Below, piece after piece: positions 17,518 to 25,517 of a DNA stretch of 64,000 nt. The notes under the pieces were generated by a model. The model had not been told where the DNA came from, did not search any database, and worked only from the letters and a program-made list of their open reading frames with translations. Position 1 is the stretch's first letter, and each line of letters begins with the position of its first letter. Made by a program: the position numbers and the translations under genes. The stretch comes from Chloroflexota bacterium (GTDB lineage Bacteria > Chloroflexota > Anaerolineae > 4572-78 > J111). The stretch covers positions 216,239 through 280,238 of the forward strand of contig BOKF01000008.1 of NCBI GenBank assembly GCA_016860845.1, given 5' to 3'.

Positions 17518-18474
17518 CTATCCTTCCTCTGAAACCACCCCGCGCGCACTGCGCAGCAGATAAATTACCCCGCCGATCAAGCCGGTGCAGATGTTGCCCA
17601 AAAAGTAAACCAGCAGTGACATCGCCACGGCGATTTCTTGGGGCACGCCGACCTGGCTAAATAAACGGCGATAGGTTTCCTCGCGCACACCTAACCCGGC
17701 AAAGCTGATAGGCAATAATAACACCAACGAAGTGATGGGTACAAAAATGGCATAATGGGCCAGGCTTGCTTTTGCGCCCAGTCCCCACCCGATAAACACA
17801 TTCATAGCAATCAACGAGATGTTAAACAAGAAAGCGACCAGATAGGCCCGGCCTAACGCGCCTAAAGGATAACGTTGAAACGATTCGGCCAGGTTGCCGA
17901 TCATTTTGATACCGGTCAAGCGACGAAACAGGCCCACTCGCGTTCGCAGCAGGTTATACAGAGCGCGGTTAATCAACAAATAACCGGCGACCAGCCCTCC
18001 CAAAAGAATGGCGACGGTAAAGTAGGCTACTCCGGCTGGCACAGCCCCCCAATCGGCGATCAGGGCCATCAGCGCAATCGCCTGCAAGGCCGACAGTCCC
18101 AAAAAGCGGTCAACGACGACGCTGGTGACGGCATCTGTTACCCGCTCGGTGTGCCGGCTCAATTCAACCATGCGCATGGCATCGCCGCCCAGGCCGCTGG
18201 GAAGCAGATTATTAAACAAAAACCCGATAAAGTAGATATGGGTTAATTCGGTCAATGAAACGTGAACCGCAATCGCATCGAGCAAAATCTGCCAGCGCCA
18301 GGCCCGGATGATTACGCCGAGCATCATCATCGCCAGGGCGGCCAGCAGCCACCAGGGATTGGCTCGACTCACCGCCTCGATAAAGGCGGCCAGATCAAGG
18401 GTGCTGAAAATAAACACCAGCAGGCCAAGGCTGACGACAATTTTAAGGATGTTGAAAAGTTGTTTGCGGCTCAT
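17518..18474 (-). CDS. LPG synthase TM-domain / UPF0104 flippase-like membrane protein
   Basis: Start placed at ATG 18474 (MSRKQLFNILKI). The reading frame also extends upstream through the 18476-18558 repeat to 18504, but those residues are repeat-derived. About eight TM helices, with the family signature WRWQILLDAIA, FLFNNLLPSGLGGDAMRMV, VVVDRFLGL and ISFAGLGVREE. Proteins of this family are found with polyprenyl-phosphate glycosyltransferases and are suspected lipid translocases. Together with the adjoining GT2 gene it forms a two-gene operon. Confidence 0.85.
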   Translation of the reverse strand: MSRKQLFNILKIVVSLGLLVFIFSTLDLAAFIEAVSRANPWWLLAALAMMMLGVIIRAWRWQILLDAIAVHVSLTELTHIYFIGFLFNNLLPSGLGGDAMRMVELSRHTERVTDAVTSVVVDRFLGLSALQAIALMALIADWGAVPAGVAYFTVAILLGGLVAGYLLINRALYNLLRTRVGLFRRLTGIKMIGNLAESFQRYPLGALGRAYLVAFLFNISLIAMNVFIGWGLGAKASLAHYAIFVPITSLVLLLPISFAGLGVREETYRRLFSQVGVPQEIAVAMSLLVYFLGNICTGLIGGVIYLLRSARGVVSEEG

Positions 18475-18475
18475 A

Positions 18476-18558
18476 GACAGGGTAGCAAGGTCGCAGGGTA
18501 GCAAGGTCGCAGAATAACAGGCTTGTTTTTCCTGCTACCTTGCGACTCTGCTACTCTA
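18476..18558. repeat. inverted repeat of GTAGCAAGGTCGCAG units
   Basis: Tandem AGGGTAGCAAGGTCGCAGGG units are answered by CCTGCTACCTTGCGACTCTG. The dyad fills the gap between two minus-strand genes, abutting the start of one and the stop of the other. A related unit occurs at 39715-39740 in the tgt leader. Confidence 0.7.
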
Positions 18559-20496
18559 CTACTTTGCCTCAATAATCTCATGATATTTCTCCACCGCCTC
18601 CGCCCATTGGCCGGCCTTAACCAGGGCGGCGGCTTCGATGGCAGTAGGACCTTGCCACTTCAGGTTGTAGGCAACCGCCTGTTGGTAAGCTTCTGCCGCT
18701 GCCGAGAGATTGCCAACTGCCTCTTGTGTTTCGGCCAAAACTACGAAGCCGTCAACCCAACCGGGAAAAATGTCAACCGCCGTCTGGTAGGGTTCGATGG
18801 CTTCTTTAGGCCGGCCGGCAGCAACCAGGGCATCGCCCCAAGCACGCAAGGCCGCAGCTCTGGCTGTACGTGGGTCGGGGTTCAGCACTCCCTGCACTTC
18901 CATTGCGGCAGCCCAGGGATAGGCTGCGCCAACGGCCTGCCGGGCCAAGTCGAGGGTCGCTTCGGTTAGAACAGCCGGTTCATAAATAGCCAGTTGCGGT
19001 TCAGATACGACGACACCCCCAGGAAATACGATATTTTTCACTGCCGGAGACGGAGCCGGCTCAAAGCGGTTGATTGCCCAGACCCGCCCGCCCGTGGCAC
19101 GCAGGGTTTCGGCGCGCTCCTGAATATTAGTCAGCAAAGCCGCCGGTGTCAAAAGTTGGGCCTGCCCGCGATAATAGTAGTCAATAAAGCGCCCTTCATC
19201 CCACAGCGGACCAATCAAAATCAGGTCATTGGAGTTGGCATGTTCGTCCAAGTAAACGGCGGCGTCCCGCCAATCAGGCTTGATTTGGCCATAGATGCCC
19301 AACACGGCGATGAAGGAAAGCGTAGCCAGAATCCAGGTGAGGTAGGTGAGAAGGTTGGAAGACTGGAAGACTGGAAGACTGGGACGCGTTTGCCATTCGC
19401 CATCTACTACCTGCTCTTCGCCTCTTCGCCTCTTCGCCAACTCACCAACTCGCACCGTGGCGTGGGCAATGACTGTTAAATAAACGGGCAGGACAAAAGC
19501 GTAGCGAAATTGCAGGGCGCGAGGATCGCCCAGGACAATCGGCAAAGCGACCGGCAGAGCCAGCCAGAGGGCGGCAAAGGCGGCGATGGGCCAGTTTCGC
19601 CGCGCCAGCAAAATCACGCCGACGATGAACAGGGCTAAAAACCCCCAGGCAATGGGTTCCGGCAGCGGTCCCAGGGCGCGGATCACGCCGGGTACAAACG
19701 CCAGCGGCGAGCCAACCCCCCCTTCAATCGCTCCGACAGCCGCTCGTTTGCGCAAGATGTTGAAGAGAACCTGCCACCAGGGAGCATAGAGGAGGAAGGT
19801 TAGGACAACAGAGGCAGTGAAGCCGAAGAGGCGTGAGGCGTGAGGCGTGAAGCGTGAAACGTAAGTCGTAAATCGTAAATCGTAAATCGTAAATAGAAAG
19901 AGGCCAATATGCGCGGCTAAGATCAAAAAACCGAAGTACATAGTGTAGAGGGTGGCGGTTATTACCAGGGTATAGGCTAACCAGCGCAGCCACCGGCGGG
20001 GTCGAGCCAGGGCGCGAAAGAGCAGCAGCGTGGCCAGGGCGGATAGAAACATAAACAAGGCGTGCATGCGCGCTTCCTGGCCGTATTTGATGGCGATAGG
20101 AGCCAGGGCAATGAGGAGGGCGGCGGTGATAGCGGTTGAAGATTGAAGGTTGAAAGTTGAATGTTGAAGGTTTAAGGCAAGTTTATAAATAACGGCGACG
20201 GTAAGAACGGCGGCCATGACCGATGGGAAGCGCCACAGCCAATCGGAGGCGGGGGTGGGATGGTCGGCCACAGCGCCGAGAGGGATGGTCAGGCGGGTGA
20301 AGGCGCCGGCGATAAGATAGTAGAGCGGTGGGTGAATATCGTCTTTAGTCCACTCAATCAGTTCGGCAGCAGGGCGGCTGGCGAAGAGTGCGGTGAAGAT
20401 TTCGTCTTCCCACAGATTCTCGGCGGCCAGGGCATGGAGGTTGAGGGCGAGAGAGAGGAGGAGAATGGTGAGTAGTGAATGGTTTTTTAGCATCAA
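18559..20496 (-). CDS. GT39-type membrane glycosyltransferase with C-terminal TPR
   Basis: 645 aa. A signal-anchor-like first helix is followed by the acidic loop ENLWEDEIFTALFASRP and DDIHPPLYYLIAGAF, the PMT-type HPP region, then multiple helices. From about 530 the tail is soluble with TPR-like helices (GDALVAAGRPKEAIEPYQTA, ALVKAGQWAEAVEKYHEIIE). The sugar donor is probably a polyprenyl-phosphate sugar. Four tandem arrays are read in frame: 19351-19383, 19411-19440, 19829-19894 and 20134-20172. Confidence 0.85.
   Translation of the reverse strand: MMLKNHSLLTILLLSLALNLHALAAENLWEDEIFTALFASRPAAELIEWTKDDIHPPLYYLIAGAFTRLTIPLGAVADHPTPASDWLWRFPSVMAAVLTVAVIYKLALNLQHSTFNLQSSTAITAALLIALAPIAIKYGQEARMHALFMFLSALATLLLFRALARPRRWLRWLAYTLVITATLYTMYFGFLILAAHIGLFLFTIYDLRFTTYVSRFTPHASRLFGFTASVVLTFLLYAPWWQVLFNILRKRAAVGAIEGGVGSPLAFVPGVIRALGPLPEPIAWGFLALFIVGVILLARRNWPIAAFAALWLALPVALPIVLGDPRALQFRYAFVLPVYLTVIAHATVRVGELAKRRRGEEQVVDGEWQTRPSLPVFQSSNLLTYLTWILATLSFIAVLGIYGQIKPDWRDAAVYLDEHANSNDLILIGPLWDEGRFIDYYYRGQAQLLTPAALLTNIQERAETLRATGGRVWAINRFEPAPSPAVKNIVFPGGVVVSEPQLAIYEPAVLTEATLDLARQAVGAAYPWAAAMEVQGVLNPDPRTARAAALRAWGDALVAAGRPKEAIEPYQTAVDIFPGWVDGFVVLAETQEAVGNLSAAAEAYQQAVAYNLKWQGPTAIEAAALVKAGQWAEAVEKYHEIIEAK
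19351..19440. repeat. in-frame tandem repeats (GGAAGACT and CGCCTCTT units) inside a GT39 gene
   Basis: GGAAGACT repeated four times gives LPVFQSSNL-type sequence, and CTCTTCGC repeated three times gives AKRRRGEEQV in the same cytoplasmic loop. A CGCCATTCGCCAT unit lies between them. Confidence 0.75.
19829..19894. repeat. in-frame heptamer array CGTGAGG/CGTGAAG then CGTAAAT
   Basis: About nine heptamers (CGTGAGG, CGTGAAG, CGTAAGT, CGTAAAT) inside the open frame encode a Phe/Thr/Arg/Tyr-rich loop (YDLRFTTYVSRFTPHASRL). It is the same pair of heptamers as at 13823-13893 and 30213-30243. Confidence 0.8.
20134..20172. repeat. in-frame GATTGAAGGTTGAA tandem repeat
   Basis: Units GTTGAAG, ATTGAAG and GTTGAAA/T repeated five times encode LNLQHSTFNLQSST in a loop of the GT39 protein. 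Confidence 0.75.
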
Positions 20497-20523
20497 GAAT
20501 CACGAAGGAAGGGGGATAGAGAT

Positions 20524-20925
20524 TTACTGGTGAGGATCGGAGGATTGGATTTCACGAGCAATAAAAGCTAATACATCTTGAATACTCATCGGTTGGCCTG
20601 GATTCACTACTTCTTCGCTGCCATCGTGATAATGATGGGGAGCATTTGGTAATTGGGGATAATGCGGGGCGCTGTCCCAGCGTTTGCGTAGAAAGGTGCG
20701 TTGACCATCCATCCATTGATGGCGATAATCAGCTACTTCAATGCCTTCTGGAGTCAGTCTAAAAAATTCGGCTGCTTCGAGGAAATCGCCATCGACAAGA
20801 TTGATACATACGCGTATGTGTTCTGACTGTGATGTGATCCGCTGGCGAACCACAGTGTAGCTCACTACCACCGAACTCTCAACCAAAGCAAGGTGAATAG
20901 CTGCCAGATATTCGGTAGTAGTCAT
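20524..20925 (-). CDS. TumE-like (DUF6516) toxin of a toxin-antitoxin pair
   Basis: 133 aa. It matches the TumE/DUF6516 pattern: a strand-rich N-terminus, DGDFLEAAEFFRL, YRHQWMDGQ, RKRWDSAPHYPQLPNAPHHYHDG and a C-terminal helix SIQDVLAFIAREI. Relatives are annotated as the toxin of a two-gene module. Its start overlaps the upstream 108-aa gene by 4 nt. The biochemical activity of the family is not established here. Confidence 0.75.
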   Translation of the reverse strand: MTTTEYLAAIHLALVESSVVVSYTVVRQRITSQSEHIRVCINLVDGDFLEAAEFFRLTPEGIEVADYRHQWMDGQRTFLRKRWDSAPHYPQLPNAPHHYHDGSEEVVNPGQPMSIQDVLAFIAREIQSSDPHQ

Positions 20926-21248
20926 ACGGGTTCAGTCTGGCCCCGCAAAAGTTCAAGTCGTTCGCGAACTTCACGCGCCATCTGATAGAGAGCGTTCCAA
21001 TCCATGTAGTCGGCACTGTCGGCCAACTTACCCGCCGTCCAACGTTGAAAGAGCTCCTCTGAACTCATTTGATAGTGTTGCTCTAATTCACCCAAATCTC
21101 GTTCCAGGTCGCGCAGAGCGGCTTCATCGCGAGCAGCTTGACTGGAAGCAACTTTGAGCAACGCCGCATCGGTCACGGCGTCACGAAAACCGCGTTGATA
21201 GAGTTGTTCTAAATGTTGCAGCGCCTCAAGTGGGCTTGATACAGTCAT
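20922..21248 (-). CDS. putative antitoxin partner of the TumE-like protein
   Basis: 108-aa helical, strongly charged protein (Leu/Glu/Arg-rich, RDEAALRDLERDLGELEQHY) with a central segment SSEELFQRWTAGKLADSADY. No helix-turn-helix is obvious. The antitoxin role is inferred from the 4-nt overlap, size and order (first gene, upstream of the toxin). It has a near-consensus promoter. Confidence 0.6.
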   Translation of the reverse strand: MTVSSPLEALQHLEQLYQRGFRDAVTDAALLKVASSQAARDEAALRDLERDLGELEQHYQMSSEELFQRWTAGKLADSADYMDWNALYQMAREVRERLELLRGQTEPV

Positions 21249-21291
21249 TTTTCCCTCGTTTTAAGCTCAGTATCTTGGCTTAACTGCCCTT

Positions 21292-21319
21292 ATTATAAAC
21301 ACCCAATGCTTCCCGTCAA
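21292..21319 (-). promoter_or_regulatory. near-consensus sigma70 promoter of the toxin-antitoxin pair
   Basis: On the minus strand TTGACG, 16 nt, TATAAT lies 44 nt before the antitoxin ATG. Downstream, AAGC...GCTT at 21264-21282 is a weak dyad that could be an operator. Confidence 0.65.
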
Positions 21320-21364
21320 ACCATTGCCGAGAATGCAGGAGAGTTTGGACTTTTATTCATCATA

Positions 21365-21434
21365 ACCGCTGAAGACGCTGAGGAGACTTGAAATCGCTGA
21401 AGAATTCAATTTCTTCTCAGCGGTCTCAGCGATG
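21365..21434. repeat. inverted repeat of CGCTGAAGACGCTGAGGAG units
   Basis: ACCGCTGAAGACGCTGAGGA pairs with CTTCTCAGCGGTCTCAGCG across a ~30-nt AT-rich loop, downstream of the AAA/TolB gene stop. It is similar in design to 4143-4213. Confidence 0.65.
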
Positions 21435-21450
21435 TCACTATTTCAGTGGT

Positions 21451-24400
21451 TCAATACACCGCCGGCCTGGCCAGTCCCCAATCGTCGCTGGGGCCGACAT
21501 TGTCCAGGAGGGCGCGTTCGTTGCTGCCGTCAATCGCCATGATGCGGACCTGCCACTCGCCAAAGGCGTCGGTGCGGAAGTAGATTTCCCGCCCATCGGA
21601 ACTAAAGACCGGGGTGGTGTCGGTGCCGGGGCGATTGGTCAACTGTTCCAGCTCGCCGCTGGTCACGTTGAGCCGGTAGATCTCCCAGTCGCCGGTGCGG
21701 AAGCGGGACGTGAAAACAATGTAAGGGTCGGTCAGAGACCAGTTGGGGTAGCTGTCGGTGCTGTCGGTCGTCAGGAGCTTGCCGCCGCTGCCGTCAAAGC
21801 CGACCTTCCACAAGCCGCACTCCGGGGCGCAGGATTTAATGACCACTTCCTGACTGTCAGGACTCCAGGCGGGCTGCTCGCCGGGGAAACGGCTGATCTC
21901 TTTGCCATCGCGGGTGTCAATAACAAAGACTTGGTGGGGTACATTGGGTGGGCCGATTTCAATCGCCAGTTTGATGCCATCAGGCGACCAGTCCATGTTT
22001 CTGATGTGTTCCACGCCATAAAGGAGCCCCCACTGGCCCGATTTTACGTCAAAAATCCAGACGCCGCTGCCCTGGGCGTAGATGCCGCCAAATTCACTCA
22101 GGCCGGGTTCGCCATAAAAGGCGATTTTGGCGCCATCGGGCGACCAGGCCGGGGCGGACGCCAGGGGGTGCAGATTGTCGCTGTAAAGTTTTCCGGCGGA
22201 ACTTATCAATCCCAGGTTATGGTTTTTGCCGTTGCTCTGGACGTAAACAATTGTCACCGGCCTGGGAGTCGAGGTGGGGGTAACAGTGGCCGTTGGGCTG
22301 GGGGTGGCAGTGCTGGTTGCCGGTGATACCAGGAGAACAGTAGCCGTCGGCGGGACAGGGGTCGCGGTTGAGGTTGGGCTGGGGGTGGCTGTGGGGGGTT
22401 GTGTGGGTGTTGCCGTAGGGGTCAGGGTGGATGTCGGCGTCGAGGTTGGCGTGGACGTGGGAGTCGGTGTGGGTGTAGGAGTGGAGGTGCTGGTGGGGGT
22501 GCTGGTTGGCGAAGGCACCAGGGCCACTACGGCCGGGTGGGCCGAACCCTCGGCGATCAGCCGGTCGTAAAGGTCGGAATTGTTCATCACCACCTGTTCG
22601 ACCCGCCGCTGCCGGCTGGAATCCAGACCCAGCACTGTCTCAAAGTCGGTCAGGGCCTGGTCCGGCTCAGCCAGAGCGGCGTAAGCCAGAGCACGGTCAA
22701 AATAAATACCCGGATTTTGATCATTGAGCCGGATACCCACATTGTAGGCCGTGACCGCCTGTTGGTACTGGCCTTGGGCGTACAAATTCCGTCCTTCCAA
22801 CCATTGTTCAATGCCCACCTGCAGGTTTTTGGCGCGAGGATCGTCTATTTTTTTCAAAGGCCGGAGCATCGCCTGGAGTAAGGCGTTGCCTGCTTCATCA
22901 TTGCCCAATTCGGTGTACAACCCCTGGACCACCGTAATTAACTGCGGCCCAACTTCCTGGGGATTGGCCGAGTCAAACAATTTTGGGCGATCTTCCGGGG
23001 TCAGTTCGGCATAGAACAACTGCCGGGCCTGGCTGCCAAAGCCGGGCAGGTCAAACAGGCCGGCCAAGCTGGTAATTTGGACATCAGGGTCGGTTGTGCT
23101 TCTAAAATCGTCAATAAAACCCTGGGCGCGGTCTTCCTGGCTGCGCCAGAAGATGGCGAAGCCAATCACGACAATTAACAGGACAGTAAGAATGCTGGAG
23201 CTAATCGCAATCCGGCGGGTCCAGTCAACCGGCGTATTGGCCTCGACCCAATCCAAATTAAAAACGTGGCGATAAATTTCGTTACGAATCTTCAGCAAGC
23301 CGTTCTCTACCCGCACCAGGCCAAACAACTTCAGTTGATTTTGATCTACCGAGCGCTCATTTTCCGGGACAGCCTGGCCGGTGTAAATCTGGCGATACAT
23401 GGCCAGTAACTGCGGGCGCTGCGGACTGGTTTGGACGCTATCCTGGATAAATTGCAGATTGGACTCTTTGCGGGCCGCTTCCGAGAGGAAAAGCTGCTCC
23501 ACCAATTCATCTACGTGGATTTCCGTCACCGGCCCATTGCCGCTCATTTCCGCAGTGGCAAGACATAATTTTTGGGTTAAATAGGGATGGCCGTTGGTCC
23601 AGTAATAAATCCGGGTAAAAATGGCTTCGCCGTGTTCGGGGTAGATGTCTTTGAGACCCTGCTGGAGCGCACGGGTATTTTCGCGGCTGAAGTCGTCCAG
23701 GTCAATAGCCTGGCCAATATTGAAGGGCGCACGGGCGCGGTCTTTAATCAAGTCGGAGGGGGTGGCGACGCCAAAAAGGACGAAGGTCAGCCGTTTGAAG
23801 GCCGGGTCTTCGGCCCGGGCGTTGTACATGGCGCGAATGGCGGCAAAAAAATCGTCGGAAAAGGGCAGGCGCAGGGTCGTGTCAATCTCGTCAATAAAAA
23901 TAACTACCTGCTCTTCGATTTCGGTCAGCACCACGTCGCGCAGAAACTTGGTGAAGCATTTGACCGGCCCCAGAGAAGCTTGCTTCTGCCACCACGCCTC
24001 CAGGTCAATAGAAAGATTAAAGTCCTCTTTCAGATCGGTCAGTAAATTGAGATACCATTGATCTACGCCCACCAGGCCAATTTTGGTCAGGTCAACAATG
24101 GCCGTCTGGACGCCTTGCTGCTGCAGAAACCGGGCGGTGCGGATCATTAGGGACGATTTGCCCATCTGGCGGGGGGTGAGGACATAGCAGAACTTGCTGG
24201 CCAGGGCCAGGTTGAGCAACTCATCGTCCGCCGGGCGCTTGACGTAGGAGGGCGAGTCGGAGCGGACCGTCCCCCCGACGACGAAGAAATCAGAGGCGTC
24301 TACGTCAATCGGCAGGTTGGCTTTGATCCAATCCAGGTTAAAGACCCGCCGGTAGATTTCACAGCGAACTTTCAGCAGACCCTCCTCAGCCCGAACCAGG

Positions 24401-25437
24401 CCGGTCAGCTTGAGCTGGTTATGCACCGGCGAGCGTTCATCCTCGACAACTTGCTCGCCTTCGTAAACCTGGCGGTATAAATTGAGGAGATGGCGTTTGA
24501 GGGGATGCTCGCGCAGGCTGTCCTGCACAAATTGCAGGTTGGTTTCTTTGCGCGCTTCTTCCGACAAAAATAATTTTTGGATCAGCCCATCAATCGCTTC
24601 GTCCGTCCAGGATTCATCCTCAGCCTGAGCAATCGCCTGGCACAATTTTTGGGTCAGGTAGGGGTGACCGCTGGTCCAGTGATAGACCCGGTTGAAGACT
24701 GCTTCGCCGTGACCCAGGTAGATGGTTTCCAGCCGGTCTTGCAGCACCCCCGCGTTAGTTAAAGTAAAATCTTTGAGTTTAATGCCCTGGCCGATATTAA
24801 AAGGCGTCCGGGTGTGGTCTTTGATCAAATCAGAAGGAGAAGCTACGCCGATCAAGACGAAGCTGAGGCGAGCAAAGGCCGGGTCTTTGGCCCGAGCGTT
24901 GTGGGTGGCGCGGATGGCGGTGAAGAAATCGTCGGAGAAGGGCAGGCGCAGCGTGGTATCAATTTCGTCAATAAAAATGACTACCTGCTCCTGGATTTCG
25001 GTCAGGACGACATCCCGCAAAAAGTTGGTAAAGCGGCGCACATAACCCAGCGCGGCCCGTTCTTGCCACCAGGCTTCCGGGTCTACCTCCAGGTCCAGTT
25101 CGTCGGCCAGCTCGGTCAGCAAGTCCAGATACCAGGTATCGGCCACGCTGGTGCCCATTTCGGTCAGGTCAATAATTGCCGTGTGGACCCCTTCCGCGCG
25201 CAGGCGGCGAGCGGTGCGAATCATCAGGCTGGACTTGCCCATCTGCCGGGTGGTCAAGACAAAGCAAAAATTGCCCTTCAGCGCCAGCTCGAACAACTCA
25301 TCATCCGCCGGACGCTGCACGTACGAAGGCACGCTGGGGGAAAGCGTGCCGCCTGCGACAAAAAATTCAGACTTGGTGCGGCGGCGGCTAAATTGGGTAA
25401 CGGATTGGCCGTCACCCGGACTGCGCAGAGTGGTCAT
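21451..25437 (-). CDS. membrane protein with two AAA_35-type NTPase domains, TPR and TolB-like propeller
   Basis: 1328 aa. Two tandem AAA-like P-loop domains are about 60% alike: Walker A RQMGKSSL near 64-71 and 423-430, Walker B VVIFIDEID at 152-160 and 511-519. Each ends in a winged-helix-like tail (NQLKLTGLVRAEEG). A TM helix at about 743-764 separates them from an extracytoplasmic part: helical region, TPR-like repeats (880-945), a Thr/Pro/Ser linker (975-1060), and a PD40/TolB-like beta-propeller (1061-1328) with AWSPDGAKIAF, DWSPDGIKLAI and FSSDGREIYF. A cytosolic NTPase coupled to an outside sensor is implied. It follows the kinase-TIR gene by 80 bp, and both contain AAA_35-type domains, so joint function is likely. 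Confidence 0.85.
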   Translation of the reverse strand: MTTLRSPGDGQSVTQFSRRRTKSEFFVAGGTLSPSVPSYVQRPADDELFELALKGNFCFVLTTRQMGKSSLMIRTARRLRAEGVHTAIIDLTEMGTSVADTWYLDLLTELADELDLEVDPEAWWQERAALGYVRRFTNFLRDVVLTEIQEQVVIFIDEIDTTLRLPFSDDFFTAIRATHNARAKDPAFARLSFVLIGVASPSDLIKDHTRTPFNIGQGIKLKDFTLTNAGVLQDRLETIYLGHGEAVFNRVYHWTSGHPYLTQKLCQAIAQAEDESWTDEAIDGLIQKLFLSEEARKETNLQFVQDSLREHPLKRHLLNLYRQVYEGEQVVEDERSPVHNQLKLTGLVRAEEGLLKVRCEIYRRVFNLDWIKANLPIDVDASDFFVVGGTVRSDSPSYVKRPADDELLNLALASKFCYVLTPRQMGKSSLMIRTARFLQQQGVQTAIVDLTKIGLVGVDQWYLNLLTDLKEDFNLSIDLEAWWQKQASLGPVKCFTKFLRDVVLTEIEEQVVIFIDEIDTTLRLPFSDDFFAAIRAMYNARAEDPAFKRLTFVLFGVATPSDLIKDRARAPFNIGQAIDLDDFSRENTRALQQGLKDIYPEHGEAIFTRIYYWTNGHPYLTQKLCLATAEMSGNGPVTEIHVDELVEQLFLSEAARKESNLQFIQDSVQTSPQRPQLLAMYRQIYTGQAVPENERSVDQNQLKLFGLVRVENGLLKIRNEIYRHVFNLDWVEANTPVDWTRRIAISSSILTVLLIVVIGFAIFWRSQEDRAQGFIDDFRSTTDPDVQITSLAGLFDLPGFGSQARQLFYAELTPEDRPKLFDSANPQEVGPQLITVVQGLYTELGNDEAGNALLQAMLRPLKKIDDPRAKNLQVGIEQWLEGRNLYAQGQYQQAVTAYNVGIRLNDQNPGIYFDRALAYAALAEPDQALTDFETVLGLDSSRQRRVEQVVMNNSDLYDRLIAEGSAHPAVVALVPSPTSTPTSTSTPTPTPTPTSTPTSTPTSTLTPTATPTQPPTATPSPTSTATPVPPTATVLLVSPATSTATPSPTATVTPTSTPRPVTIVYVQSNGKNHNLGLISSAGKLYSDNLHPLASAPAWSPDGAKIAFYGEPGLSEFGGIYAQGSGVWIFDVKSGQWGLLYGVEHIRNMDWSPDGIKLAIEIGPPNVPHQVFVIDTRDGKEISRFPGEQPAWSPDSQEVVIKSCAPECGLWKVGFDGSGGKLLTTDSTDSYPNWSLTDPYIVFTSRFRTGDWEIYRLNVTSGELEQLTNRPGTDTTPVFSSDGREIYFRTDAFGEWQVRIMAIDGSNERALLDNVGPSDDWGLARPAVY

Positions 25438-25488
25438 TTACCCTTCAACTTTCTGCCGATTGGGGTGCAGGACTTGCCTTGCGACCCT

Positions 25489-25516
25489 GGAAAATGCAAA
25501 CCAAGGTTTGCACTCC
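25489..25516. repeat. hairpin directly after the kinase-TIR stop
   Basis: GGAAAATGCAAACC and GGTTTGCACTCC pair around AA. It begins 1 nt beyond the stop codon of the kinase gene, in the 80-bp gap to the next gene, and could act as a partial terminator or mRNA stabiliser. Confidence 0.5.
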
Positions 25517-25517
25517 G

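Noticed and set aside
19829..19894. Possible CRISPR-like or minisatellite array
   Set aside because: Heptamers without spacers and inside an open reading frame; no cas gene in the window.
21388..22326. 312-aa plus-strand frame opposite the TolB-like propeller end
   Set aside because: Antisense shadow; the minus frame has propeller motifs throughout.
22262..22510. Thr/Pro/Ser-rich GGTGTGGGTGT-like tract as a DNA repeat
   Set aside because: It is a coding-level linker typical of exported Chloroflexota proteins rather than a mobile unit.
23700..24400. The two AAA blocks considered as two separate genes
   Set aside because: The frame is continuous through both domains, with no stop or start between them.
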